Shown: in pieces, positions 54,464-64,000 of the stretch | Layout: each line of letters starts with the position of its first letter | Position numbering within the stretch: the stretch's first letter is position 1 | Origin: Agapetus fuscipes | Lineage: Eukaryota; Arthropoda; Insecta; Trichoptera; Glossosomatidae | DNA length: 64,000 bases | Direction of reading: 5' to 3' | Assembly: GCA_951799405.1 (NCBI GenBank) | Contig: OX637352.1 | Span: forward strand, 11,976,820 to 12,040,819 | Position numbers and translations under genes: made by a program | The notes under the pieces: model-generated | What the model was told of the DNA's origin: nothing | The model's input: only the letters and a program-made list of their open reading frames with translations | Databases searched by the model: none

Positions 54464-54900
54464 GATTTAGATTTAGAAAAATTAAGTAAGCGAAAAGAAT
54501 CTCAAATCTCGCACTGAAAGGAGAAGTCCCTGATAATTGGTTTTATTTGTAATATTGTTTTGAAATGAAAAATTAATAATTTTTTCCTCCGTCAAGTTAA
54601 GGGTTAATTAATAATTTTCATCATTGTTAAAATATTTTTCTATTGTTAAAACAAATTTTATGTTGTTTACTACATAAATACATTTTTGTTGTTGGTTCAA
54701 TGCGTGTTTTCTTTTCACATCTGCTTGTCCTTTTGTTTTTTTTATATATTTTTTTGTAAAATGTTTCTAAGTGTGGCCCTTGGGGAAATTTTAGGCCATC
54801 AATGCGGCCCGGGGTGCAATTTGGGTTGGCCAGGCCTGCTTTAGAGCTGAATAAAAATATTTTATAAAGAAAAAACTTTTATTATGTTTCTGACCCTGCA
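54464..54900. other. AT-rich linker with a hAT-end-like motif
   Basis: 54770-54845 has AAGTGTGGCCCTTGGGG and GCGGCCCGGGGTGCAATTTG with CAGGCCTGCTTTAGAG, resembling hAT element ends. Nothing else is recognised. Confidence 0.35.
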
Positions 54901-54912
54901 GGAAAGTCATGG

Positions 54913-55797
54913 ATGACCAAAAAAGAATTTGAAGCAATCAAATTTATTCCTGAAGATATCTTTGCTGCGTTTTATGAATTGCTGATCTATGAAGGCTTCA
55001 ATCCCTTAATCGTTATTAAAAGAATGAGGGAAAGTTTCAATTATTATATGGAAAATAAGGCCGACGTAAGTGTCACCGTGGAATTCCAGAAAGATGGAGT
55101 GAAGAAGTCTGTAGTCCTGAATAACAAAAACAAGATGTTGGATGTGCAACTCATTATCTTCCTGTTTTCCAAGCGAGGCAATGATTGGGAGAAAATTATT
55201 AAAAAGAGTTCAAGTACGACTGCCACAGTTATGAGATGGTTCAAAGAGAAATATGACCTGGACGTCATCAGACATGCTCCAGGAACAAACCTTGCTCCAA
55301 ATGTGGTTACACTACCCAGAGTCTGCGCTTGTTTTCCTAGTGTAATTTGTTCATTCTACCACAATGGGCAGGGAAAACCATTGGCAAGTTTTGAAGATTT
55401 GGGAATTCCAGTTGAGTCTACCCTATCTCTTGGAATGTTCTCATCATTCTTTCCTGCCATGATGCCAAGAGAGTGGATGAAATTGGCTCCAGGGATTCAT
55501 TTTGTGACTTTCCTGATCCATATCCTGACTGACGAGGTCTTACACCGCAAGGACAATAAATACACTGACATCATGGATGGTTTTAATTACTATGCTGCTA
55601 CATTTAACTCAGCTGCAACTCCGAACTTGACTAGAATTACCTGGTGCCGTAAGAAGAACATGGTCAATTCTATTGGTAACGGCTTTGCATTGGAATTCAT
55701 CAACGCAATTGACTTCTGCAAAGCTGCGTTTACAACTAAAAAATCATCTGACCCACAATATCAGATTGTGGTCAAAGAATTAGAATCTCTTCAATAA
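54913..55797 (+). CDS. Endogenous viral element: nucleocapsid-like ORF, intact (294 aa)
   Basis: The frame is open from about 54895 to TAA 55795-55797 with no stop or frameshift. It aligns with the broken copy at 32765-33740 from WMTK on, with shared blocks such as KFIPEDIF, HAPGTNL, CACFP, FEDLGIPVESTLSL and SSDPQYQ. The length fits bunyavirus nucleocapsids of the tenuivirus/phlebovirus group (RNA-binding, cytoplasmic). The first ~30 codons of the other copy are missing; instead TTTCTGACCCTGCAG, a good splice acceptor, stands directly before the homology. The start codon is therefore doubtful: ATG 54916 is in frame but may not be used. Confidence 0.6.
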   Translation: MTKKEFEAIKFIPEDIFAAFYELLIYEGFNPLIVIKRMRESFNYYMENKADVSVTVEFQKDGVKKSVVLNNKNKMLDVQLIIFLFSKRGNDWEKIIKKSSSTTATVMRWFKEKYDLDVIRHAPGTNLAPNVVTLPRVCACFPSVICSFYHNGQGKPLASFEDLGIPVESTLSLGMFSSFFPAMMPREWMKLAPGIHFVTFLIHILTDEVLHRKDNKYTDIMDGFNYYAATFNSAATPNLTRITWCRKKNMVNSIGNGFALEFINAIDFCKAAFTTKKSSDPQYQIVVKELESLQ

Positions 55798-55959
55798 ATT
55801 CCCTCTCCTTTTTTCTTAAAATTCTAAGTGTTAGAATTAATTAGTTTAGGGCATTATTGTAAAATATCCAACAGCATTATTCAATATTGTTACAATCATA
55901 AAAAAAAATTGGAAATAATTAATTTTTATGAGAGGAAGGCGGTGTATTGTAACGAGATG

Positions 55960-56165
55960 ATTTACCAGTCGATTTAGAGGAAGGCAATATTTTATTGTCA
56001 AGAAACTATAAAATAGGAGATCTTAGTATTTGTAGCGGGATATTTAAAAGTAATGAGTATTATAGCGAAATTAAAGTAATAAATGAAACAAATGACACGC
56101 AAGACTTGGTTATTTAGCAACCTCAAGAAGTAGAAAAATTAGATAATAATTATTTAGAACTTCTG
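55960..56165 (+). pseudogene. gypsy linker fragment, second copy
   Basis: TTACCAGTCGATTTAGAGGA to AATTATTTAGAAC matches 35776-35970 (LPVDLEEG.ILLS, KIGDLSICSGIFKSNEYYS). It lies 160 bp after the nucleocapsid-like ORF, as the old gypsy element also lies downstream of the first copy. Confidence 0.75.
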
Positions 56166-56190
56166 TTATGATTTTGTTTAAAAGCCTCTA

Positions 56191-57186
56191 TTGAATAAAA
56201 TATTATTGATAAATCTTCCTACCGTTTTTTCAAAACTGCAAAAAAACAATCATGCAAGTGAAAAATGTTTCTTAAGAAACAAAGATAAAAATGGAGGAAA
56301 AACTGCTTTTCTTGTGGAAACACATTTATTTCAAAAGAATAAACAAGAAGCTGACACAATATTTGCAGTGGATAGTGCATGCACACGTGAAATGACATTT
56401 GCCAGCTTGTGGGTATGCGTTGAATTTGAATCATTAAGAGGGTGCTAGGAAATTTCTCGAAAACACAGTTTTTGACGTGGTTTTTTTTTCAATAAATATG
56501 GACTAATATAAATTTTTGATAACTTTAAGTGTTAGTTAAACATTTCATTTGCAATATGCATCAAATAATATATGTCTATAAACGCTTTTATTACTTGAAA
56601 AAATAAAAATTACGAACACCTTTTTGCGGTAAGTGGAAAACATACAATTTTTGAACCAGTTTTTCTGTAAATTGGTGGTATTTTGAAATCTAAAAAAATT
56701 ACAAATATACTTTATATCCTGGTTTAGTTCGTGGTGTGATTTAAAATGTGATTCAGATGAAGAAAACTGAATTAAAAAAAAAATCTAGAAGCAAAAACGG
56801 ACAAAAAAGTGTACATTGTATCTTCGAATAAAATCTCAAAAAATGGTTATTTGTGCCCAATTATTTTCAAATATTGAACAATATAATCTTGAGCTTAGTT
56901 TTATTTTTTTTCAAATTTTTTATTTCACAAGATCTATTTTTTATTATTATTTTACAAATGGCTTTTAAATGCTTACTTCGCGGGGTAAACCTTAGTCGAG
57001 CGCCAACGCTCACAGAACGCGGACCTGCGGCACTTTTTTTTTTTTAGCTAAAACTCGCTCATAAAAAACTTTTGTTTCGTCGGCAAGTGATATGCAACAT
57101 TTTCGAAGCGAGAACATTTTACGATTTTCCATGTTACATTTTTACAAAAATATTATTTTTTGCAATCAACAATTTCTTAATAATAC
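56191..57186. other. AT-rich stretch, no recognised gene
   Basis: The ORF at 56191-56448 has no recognisable content, and its last 25 codons are a degraded SINE-C tail. The remainder is AT-rich with poly-T runs. Confidence 0.5.
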
Positions 57187-57385
57187 ATTCCTTGACTTAT
57201 AGGTTGGTATGAAGCTGACCACCCATACTGTACAAAGATGGTTCACTTTGCTAATGTCACCCCTGTTTCTGGGAAGGTCGGCAAAAGTTGCAGGGCTTAT
57301 GTTCAACTTCTATGTGTGTGCTTGTGGGAATGCATTTAATATGAATCTGAAATGATATATATCTTTGCAACTTTAATTTAGATTA
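57187..57385 (+). repeat. SINE-C with internal deletion
   Basis: Head TTCCTTGACTTATAGGTTGG and tail TTTGCAACTTTAATTTAGAT are present. About 60 bp around the CATGCGGC box are missing. Confidence 0.7.
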
Positions 57386-57714
57386 AGACTTTGATACTTA
57401 ACTTAGAAATTTATTATTACTATTTTAGAAATAATCGGTCGACATTCTACTTCCTACGGATTTTATGCTAAAAAATAATTTTAGTCATCAAGAAAGCGAA
57501 ATTGCGAGAAAGGAAACGCAATTTTACAGTATGTAAAAACTAAATATTTACGAAGAAATTCTGCGTGTATGCACTATATTGACCACTTTTTTCATAAAAT
57601 TCCTTGGAACCTTCACATATCCATAACATCTGTAGTTACGCTTACGAGTAACTAAAAACTTGTTTTTTTTTTATTTACATGTTTTTCAAAGTTCTAATGA
57701 ATTAATATACTGGA

Positions 57715-57895
57715 AATACACAAACCATTACAAAGACCCGTCACCAAAGTTCATCCAGCTCTACAGCAACTTGGTCTTGATTGAGAATCGACGCTTTCTT
57801 AAGCGACGACCAAGCTCGCTGAGGGCTCTTGAGGTGTAATTTACACAAAACAGCGCTCGCAAAATAAATCATCCTGATATTATTATTACTAAAAA
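57715..57895 (+). repeat. SINE-A 3' half
   Basis: Body end (CACCAAAGTTCATCCAGCTC) and the tail GAGGGCTCTTGAGGTGTAAT with ATT repeats; the tRNA-like head is missing. Confidence 0.65.
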
Positions 57896-58197
57896 TATAA
57901 ATTTTGAAACTATTATTTCTTTGATAAAATAAAACTAAGGAAGTTAATAGATATTTCATCTTTTATTCACATCTCAGTCTACCCATACAATTAAATACAT
58001 TTTTAGTACCGCTCTTTCCTCTTTTGAAATATGAAATATTTGTGATGTAATTTATACAACAATTGAAAAGGTTGAGCTATCTGCATTGCATTAAAAATGG
58101 CGTAGAAAAAATGTGGGACATAGCTACCCATAGCTACCAGCAGTTATTACATAGAGGAGCGGAAACTTACTTGCTGATGTGATACATCTTCGCTCCC

Positions 58198-59077
58198 CCA
58201 GTTCTTGTTTGCCCTATAGACCAATTCTGTCAAATATGACTTTTTAATCTCTTAACCCTTTGGCTGCGGCTGGCATGCATAGATGTCATGACGTAACTTG
58301 CATACAGTGCGGCTGGCATCTATCCATGTCATCGAAGTTTAAAGCTTCCCCTGACATCGGTGTTCAAATTTTTCAAACTTTTTTGTTGCTTACATTATAG
58401 GTACACTAATAAAATCTCATATTATAAATATTTTGAAAATATTCTTTCTCAAATATTTCTTCAGAACAGCTCGATCTCTCGTCCCGCGCGTGTGTACCAA
58501 TGTTTATAAAAAAAATCCAGGCAAGATAACTGTTTACGTTTTTTGTTTTTTGTAAAATAACTTATTTATTTTTCTCTTTAGTGACGAGTATTTAAGTGAG
58601 TTCAAAAATTGTTTAAAACCTAATGGATATAAAATCTAGTTATAGAATGTGCATATAATATATACTTTTAAGTAATATTATGTGATTTACTTGTTTTTAC
58701 ATAAAACAACAAGTAAAAACATGTGTTGAAAGTTTGTGATTTGTGTTCCTGGATAACTAATGAATATACTTTTTCATAAATTTTGAAGTTTCTTCAAGTA
58801 ATTAAGGTAGGAAATCAATTTATGTGTAAAAAAATAACCTCAAAAAAGAATTCCGTTCTGGTGGTGCGTATGTAGCAAATAAATTCAGAATCGAAAAGGT
58901 TAAGAATCAAATTTTACACCATCTGAGCTAAGAAAAAACGTAAAATTCGAGAATGTGAGAGTTGTTTGAAATATTTTTGAAATCAATTTCCTGTTTTCAA
59001 GACACATTGGTCCAGTACACATGCAAACATTGCTCATGTAAAATTAGCTTAATGGTCTATACGGCAAACAAGAACTA
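58198..59077. mobile_element. MITE as at 11470-11689, interrupted by a piggyBac-type MITE
   Basis: The outer parts (58198-58251 and 58904-59077) align with 11470-11689, including AGTTCTTGTTTGCCCTATAG and GGTCTATACGGCAAACAAG. The inner 644 bp between TTAA sites is a separate element. Confidence 0.8.
58256..58899. mobile_element. piggyBac-type MITE, copy 2
   Basis: TTAA stands on both sides (58252-58255, 58900-58903). It starts CCCTTTGGCTGCGGCTGG and matches 20249-20914 over its entire length apart from small gaps. Confidence 0.85.
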
Positions 59078-59575
59078 AATCATCGACATGCTACCACTTG
59101 CGTTTCTCTCCTGTCACACGTTGCAGTGGTTTTAATGAAATGAGTGATAAAGTTTTTTGGCACGAATTTTGGCGATCACAACATTTATAACGTGTGTTAT
59201 CTGTCAACTCTAGCTATTTCCGGTCTAGTCGCAGCCGTTATTTGAAATGGTACCAACATTCAAGATTTTTTTTTCGTTCTGCCGAGTTTTTTGTACACAT
59301 GGAAATGCAACTGTGAAGTTCTTTGTTATTTTTATTACTAATGACCATTTTCGTAAGTAAGTTGAGACAGATATATACCTTTGTCTATTTTGGTTAAAAT
59401 AGTTTCTAGTCCACAGATATTATAAGTTAATATACCTAATAGAAACGAACTGCCAAGACGAATTTATGTACAGCGTGAAGAGCGCTGCTCTGGCAGAAAT
59501 ACGAACCAAACGAATGCGAATTTTAAAATTATAAATCTTCGAGAGCGCTCTTAAAGAACAATTTTTTTGCAACTT

Positions 59576-60530
59576 TAGATAATACATTAAGATTAACGTT
59601 GTTTAAGGATTTTTCAAACTCAAATTCCTTGACTTATAGGTTGGTATGCGGCCGACCGCCATATCGTAAACAATGATTCACTTAACCAATGTTCCCCCTG
59701 TTTCTGAAAAGGTCGGCAAAAGCTGCTGGGCTTATGTTCATTTGTGGTTTAGATTTTATAGTATGGTTTCATACAAAAAGATAAGTTAATCGATCGTGAT
59801 TATTTCTAAAAATCACATGTTACAAATTGTTGATGTATATTTTGAAATAAATGAAGAATATACTCAACGGAATTCAACCGAAAGTTTTCGACTTGTACGG
59901 AGACTGAGAAACCTTGTTCGACTTGTATGAAGACTGTGAAACCTCATTTGAACTTCTGGATTTTATTGGAAATTCGAATGTCAAAAAGAGTTTGTTTTCA
60001 CACATAGGTTTTACATAAAAAGGTGTCAAAATAATATTATAAAAACAACAATTTTAAAACTTTAAATGATGAGCAAGCACATCCGAGGTTCTGAATAATA
60101 CTTGTTGTGAATATGATGTGCATTTGTTGAGGATTTCTTCAGGTATTCAGTCATTAACACACAATAATTTTGTATGGGGAGGCCGTTGCTTTTTATAAAG
60201 TAGTAGATAGATAGAAGTAGATAGATAGATAAATAAAATTGTTGCTACGGCATAGAAAATCATTTTGATAGTGACGCCATACAAATTGAGGACTTCTCAC
60301 AGCCAACAACCAGCCAGTAAGTTTAGAAGCATGTAATAGACATGCCACCAAGTAATAATTTTCTTCCAGAAGAGCTTGTGAGCAATGACAGAATAGACAA
60401 TGTCGCAAGTAAATGGCAGACTTGGACCCCGGCAGCATTAAAAACGCCCGTGGATTCAAGATGGACAGTGAGAAGTGAAAAAAAGAAAGAAGCTATCGAC
60501 AAAAATAGACTAATGAAATCAAAAATTCGT
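59576..60530 (+). repeat. Duplicated segment, copy 2 (no LINE insertion)
   Basis: Matches 42842-44735 without the LINE. TTTCATACAAAAAGATAAG at 59767 is the uninterrupted target site. Confidence 0.85.
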
Positions 60531-60611
60531 CGAAACAATGCTATAGCTAGCTACTATGAGTACAAATTAGAATTATTGAAAGAAAAAGGCTGGCTCCTGA
60601 CTATCTGGTAG
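60342..60611 (+). pseudogene. ORF upstream of the P-like relic, family unrecognised
   Basis: 89 codons, with RSEKKKEAIDKNRLMKSKIR and NAIASYYEYKLELLKEKGW, predicted helical and basic as in DNA-binding partners of transposases. It is a longer copy of 44543-44743. Confidence 0.4.
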
Positions 60612-60637
60612 AACTCACGAGGAAAACCTGTACCAGT

Positions 60638-60919
60638 TTGTTGGAACGCCCAAAAAGACAATCATGCACAGTCTTCGGGAACTGCTCTTTCCATATTGCC
60701 TTTGGTTGCGAACCAACAATTTTATTCATCAAGCACATTGATAGACTTTTCCATATCATGAATTCGAGAAGCATCAATGCGTTCATAGAATGGGAAAGAC
60801 CTATCTATGAAGGTAATTCCATAAAAGTGGATGCTTATTTGACAGAAGCATTTGACTACATATCGGGTCTGACACTGCTAAATGGTCAAAAGGTCATTTG
60901 CAGTTCCCGAAGGATCAAA
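60638..60919 (+). pseudogene. P-element-like (THAP9-type) transposase fragment
   Basis: The frame has FIKHIDRLFHIMNSRSINAF and AFDYISGLTLLNGQKVICSS, the pattern of the C-terminal part of P-element transposases. It is cut off at 60920 by an LTR start. No catalytic residue can be placed. Confidence 0.5.
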
Positions 60920-61137
60920 TGCACACACATCAAATGCATCGCATAATTAATTAGTCATTTACACATCTTGAAAGCTGAACGACGCGTAGCGCCTTCCCAC
61001 GGTAAGCAAGCGAGTTAGAACACAAGGGCTTAAATGCTGTGTCATCTGCCAAGTGTATCAGATACTTAATCATAAAAGCTAGGTATTAATTATCTTACCT
61101 AAAGTGATATAATAGCTAAAGTGGTTACCCCGACATA
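60920..61137 (+). mobile_element. LTR of the 25-kb gypsy family, diverged
   Basis: It starts TGCACACACATC and shares GCGTAGCGCCTTCCC, GGTAAGCAAGCGAG and ATGCTGTGTCATCTGCCA with 25092-25317. AAAGTGGTTACCCCGAC (61119) is the altered primer site. About 120 bp of leader follow, then homology ends. Confidence 0.7.
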
Positions 61138-61259
61138 AAATAGTTTTCTGAACATTTTTGTGCGCCCACAGCTTATCGGGGAGAATACAACTCTTGCATA
61201 CGCGTGTAAAAAAGTTGTGCCGTGTAGGACTGTCCTGTCATATTATATTGTGTTAACAT

Positions 61260-61736
61260 GCCCTGAGGACAATCCTATTGCAGATGCATGATCTAGAATA
61301 ACCGAGAAACAATATGTTGTGAAGAACTTGAGAAGGCACAAAGGTAAGATAAAGAATTAACTGCATTATGTCAACAAAATAATTCTTCGGAGAACTAATA
61401 CCGCATTGCATATGAAATATCGCCTGGAAATGCGCGATTGGTCGCACTATGCGGCATGCCGTAGCAAAAAATAACGTTCCTTTTTCCGGTATATTTTAAT
61501 TAAGATATTGTAAAATTTGATTAAAAATGTAGGAGGTGCGCTCATTGAATGTCCTCCGTGGAAAGTGAACGTTCTTTTTCTATACTTAACCGAGTGCTTT
61601 CGTTCTTTAGAAATACGATGGGTCAGAAAAGGCTTGTCGCATTGTGTTTGTTAAGTACTGAAAAAAAGGGTGAATTCAATTCCAGATTTCAACATCAAAG
61701 TGATCGATATTTTTGGATTTAATCCGTAAATTTTAG
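61260..61736. other. Stretch with no recognised gene
   Basis: Only a likely polypyrimidine-poor intron end (GTAAATTTTAG) before the exon at 61737 stands out. Confidence 0.4.
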
Positions 61737-61886
61737 GTGTCTCCAACTGCTGGAGTCTGCAGCAGCAGTCGTTCCGCGTCGCCCCCAGGGGAGTCCGTGT
61801 CCTGGAAGGAGGTGAAGCACTTCTGGAGTGCGAGGTTGCTAATCTAGCTGGGGACGTGCAGTGGGCTAAAGACGGCTTCGCTCTTG
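61737..61886 (+). CDS. Ig-domain exon, Kirre/Roughest (nephrin-like) family
   Basis: The exon is 150 nt with phase-1 ends (acceptor AATTTTAG, donor CTTG|GTAAGT). It encodes QSFRVAPRGVRVLEGGEALL then CEVANLAGDVQWAKDGFALG. The pattern VLEGGEA..L.C..., then VQW.KDGFALG, is the start of the first Ig domain in insect Kirre/Roughest cell-adhesion receptors, which act in myoblast fusion and eye patterning. The paired cysteine of the domain must lie in the next exon, which is not in this window. Other exons are presumably beyond the edge or far off, so only this piece is supported. Confidence 0.65.
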
Positions 61887-61949
61887 GTAAGTTGAACTCC
61901 TTACCAGCAGAAGTACATTGATATGATAAAACAAGTCCAAAATAGTTTC

Positions 61950-62400
61950 TCAGGTATGTCCTCATGAGGCTACGTGGGACTTATCCACAATTCATGCATC
62001 ATGAGGAGCTACATCGAGAGACTAAATTTAGAAGCCTGGAAACGAGGCGCAACAGGTCTTTTATGGTGCTCTCTCGTAAGGTCATCCACGGCTAAATCGA
62101 CATCTCCACCCTGTTGGAGGGCTACAGGTTGTATGTGCCTGACGACTACATCCGAGGGCGAGGACATGATCTATTTCATGTACCGAAAAGCCGTACTGAT
62201 GTTGTGGCGCAACACCCTGTGACTCGGAGTATAAAGCTCTTAAATAGGTCTAATATTGTCATTTTTGAGTGTAATTTTTTCAGATTTAAAAATCTTGCTA
62301 CAGTGTTCCTCCCAGCATGTTGATTGCTGTGAGGGTGCACTGTAATTAGGGTAACTTGAAGTGCGCAATAAAAAAAAGTCTTTACTTCATTAAATAATGG
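61950..62400 (+). mobile_element. LINE 3' fragment (CR1/Jockey-like)
   Basis: Broken frames give FMVLSRKVIHG, IDISTLLEGYRLYVPDDYIR and GHDLFHVPKSRTDVVAQHPV, the terminal region of CR1/Jockey-type ORF2. An AATAAAAAAAAG run follows near 62366. Confidence 0.6.
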
Positions 62401-62519
62401 TTTTAGGCTCACACGGCCGACTGATGATGCTGGAGTGATGTTTTCCGGGATCTGTTGCCGTGGTCTATGGGAGCTGGAACTTCCGGACGTTTTGTCCATG
62501 TTTGCAATGGAATTATTTG

Positions 62520-62965
62520 TGTAAAGTTTTGTATAAAGTTTTGGAAAGACATGATAAATTTTTCAAGATTCAAATGTCTGAAAAAAGTTGTGTCGTAACG
62601 ATCCGACAGATTAAAACCAGCATTTACTTTGTGTGAGACGAGTAGCCATGAAAAATTTGCAGAATCGACTGATTACTCATCGGATGCAACGACCCAATTA
62701 CACAATACGATGAAGTCCACAGACGACAAAGGTAGCGTCAGAAAATTTGACAAAAAGCGCTTACTCGACACGTTCAGGTCTAGCGGTACCAAGACCTTTA
62801 CGATTTGTCATTCCAATGCAGCAGTAACTGCAACCATCATGGCTGGGTGGTTCAGCAAGGAAGAAATCAAAGAAGTCATCGTTGCACAGACCACACCAGG
62901 AGGCCTGCAGGCTGACAAAACCGTCTCCGACTCCATAAGGACAGGAACTACTAAGAAACGTTAAG
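62520..62965 (+). pseudogene. gypsy pol end and GWFSKE frame, copy 3
   Basis: YKVLERHDKFFKIQMSEKSC with a frameshift, then the frame 62629-62964 with STDYSSDATTQLHNTMKSTD and GWFSKEEIKEVIVAQTTPGG. It is closer to the 47-kb copy than to the 26-kb copy. Confidence 0.75.
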
Positions 62966-63170
62966 GAAAGATGCAAGAAATGATTTTTTTTATATTTATG
63001 GACGAGGAACTGCCGAATATATGGAAAAACCGACACCTCACCGGCAGTGCTTATAGGAAGCAGAGGGGATCTTGCAAAACTGCAGCGAGATGTTTTACCT
63101 TAACCTCAATTATTATTTACATTTTTTGCAAGCCAATCAATGCTACTGACATAAATAATAGTTTTCTTTA
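62966..63170 (+). repeat. ~230-bp cassette segment (copy 2)
   Basis: Same words as at 48588 (GACGAGGAACTGCCGAATAT, CACCTCACCGGCAGTGC). It breaks off after GCAAGCCAATCAATGCTACT. Confidence 0.6.
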
Positions 63171-63214
63171 TAATTTAAATCTCATATTTTTATTTTTCTT
63201 TATATCTCATAAAT

Positions 63215-63518
63215 AATAGTCTTGGGTCTTAAGGCTTATAAAGTTCAGTTAACACAAGAACTCAAGCCGGCCGATCATCAACAACGTCGTGTCTTTGCTG
63301 ATTGGGTCCTTAAAATGCATGAAAATGATCCGGAATTCCATCGAAAAATCATCATGACTGATGAGACCCATTTCCACCTCGGTGGCTACGTCAACAAGCA
63401 AAATTGTCGCATCTGGGGCTCGGAAAACCCAAGAGTTATTGTTACGAAGCCTCTCCATCCTCAACTGTTTGGTGCGGTTTATGGTCCGGCGGGGTCATTG
63501 GACCTTACTTCGACTCCA
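63215..63518 (+). pseudogene. Tc1/mariner-superfamily transposase fragment
   Basis: The frame carries VQLTQELKPADHQQRRVFAD, FHRKIIMTDETHFHLGGYVN and NCRIWGSENPRV, the middle of a DDE/DDD transposase with the second catalytic Asp (TDETHF). A small deletion shifts the frame just before the WCGLWSGG block. N- and C-terminal parts are absent. Confidence 0.75.
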
Positions 63519-63760
63519 TAAGGGCAGAAACTAGTAAGAAACGTTAAGGAAAAATACAAGAAATATTTTTTTTATATACATGGACGAGGAACTGCCGAAT
63601 ACATGGAAAGACCGACACCTCACCGGCAGTGCTTATAGGAAGCAGAGGGGGTCTTGCAAAACTGCAGCGAGATGTTTACCTGAACCTCAATTATTATTTA
63701 CATTTTTTGCAAGCCAATCAATGCTACCAACATAAAAATAATAAAACAAAAACTTTCACA
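63519..63760 (+). repeat. ~230-bp cassette segment (copy 3)
   Basis: Starts in the same gypsy words as copy 2 (CATAAGGGCAGAAACTAGTA) and continues to CAAAAACTTTCACAATGGGA, so the mariner fragment stands between two partial copies of one cassette. Confidence 0.65.
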
Positions 63761-63773
63761 ATGGGAATATTCA

Positions 63774-64000
63774 CGCAGCACTGATTCTGGCCGGATTGAT
63801 TCCCATTGACCTGAGAATCACCGAGGCAGCCAAGCTTTATGACATTATGAGAGGAAGAGAAATTGACGGCATGGCCGATAGAGAGGTGGAACACCGAATC
63901 AGCTTCCTGAAGGCCCCTCATCCATCCTCCACTTCGGGCATCGAATTTGGCGATCTCGGAAGCCAAATCAAGTTTACTTCACCCTCGACAATTACACTCA
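63774..64000 (+). mobile_element. LINE ORF2 fragment (R1/I-type), runs off the window
   Basis: The frame reads AALILAGLIPIDLRITEAAK, YDIMRGREIDGMADREVEHR and FLKAPHPSSTSGIEFGDLGS, the region after RT in R1/I-group LINEs, just before RNase H or the C-terminus. It is open to the window end. The fusion ORF at 48816 shares it only up to GREIDGM. Confidence 0.65.

Overview
The window is animal nuclear DNA, almost certainly from an insect. Its genes are split by GT/AG introns, it is crowded with tRNA-headed SINEs, Helitrons, LINEs, Penelope, gypsy and BEL elements and DNA transposons, and it holds recognisable insect or animal gene families. A plant-sap-feeding hemipteran would fit the bunyavirus-type nucleocapsid fossils, but the species cannot be named from sequence alone. 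There is no operon structure, rRNA or CRISPR.

Layout. 1-2826 is most of a Helitron-like element whose sister copy lies at 27318-30577. 2827-5998 is SINEs and a hAT-type MITE. 6014-18025 (+) is a complete ten-coding-exon gene for a 511-residue spinster-like major facilitator transporter; its introns hold SINEs, LINE scraps, MITEs, a solo LTR and an intronless ORF (13571-14023) for an acidic-Cys-basic protein. 18026-21060 is repeats. 21061-23019 (-) is a two-exon gene resembling CUSTOS (human C12orf43).

From about 25.1 kb to the end the window is a nest of transposons with virus-like ORFs embedded in them. In order: a deleted gypsy element (25092-27217); the Helitron; a gypsy gag; a Penelope element split by a nucleocapsid-like endogenous viral element plus a SINE (32487-34113); LINE ORF1/endonuclease remains; an old gypsy pol split by a younger LTR element (36021-38380); a small spliced gene split by a PIF/Harbinger element (40288-41598); a Gag fragment; a LINE in a duplicated segment; a gypsy integrase tract carrying two unidentified, possibly viral, ORFs (45013-47130); an L2/CR1-type LINE; a LINE/unknown fusion ORF (48829-49515); MITEs; a hAT transposase relic; a BEL/Pao gag-protease (52707-54463); a second, intact nucleocapsid-like ORF (54913-55797); a piggyBac-type MITE; a P-element-like relic; an Ig exon like that of Kirre/Roughest receptors (61737-61886); and LINE, gypsy and mariner debris.

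Host genes total three convincing ones (transporter, CUSTOS-like, one Ig exon), one interrupted gene and one plausible nested gene. The main interest is in how the repeats and viral fossils are joined: several insertions can be read base by base because an empty site, a sister copy or an unbroken reading frame shows the state before insertion.
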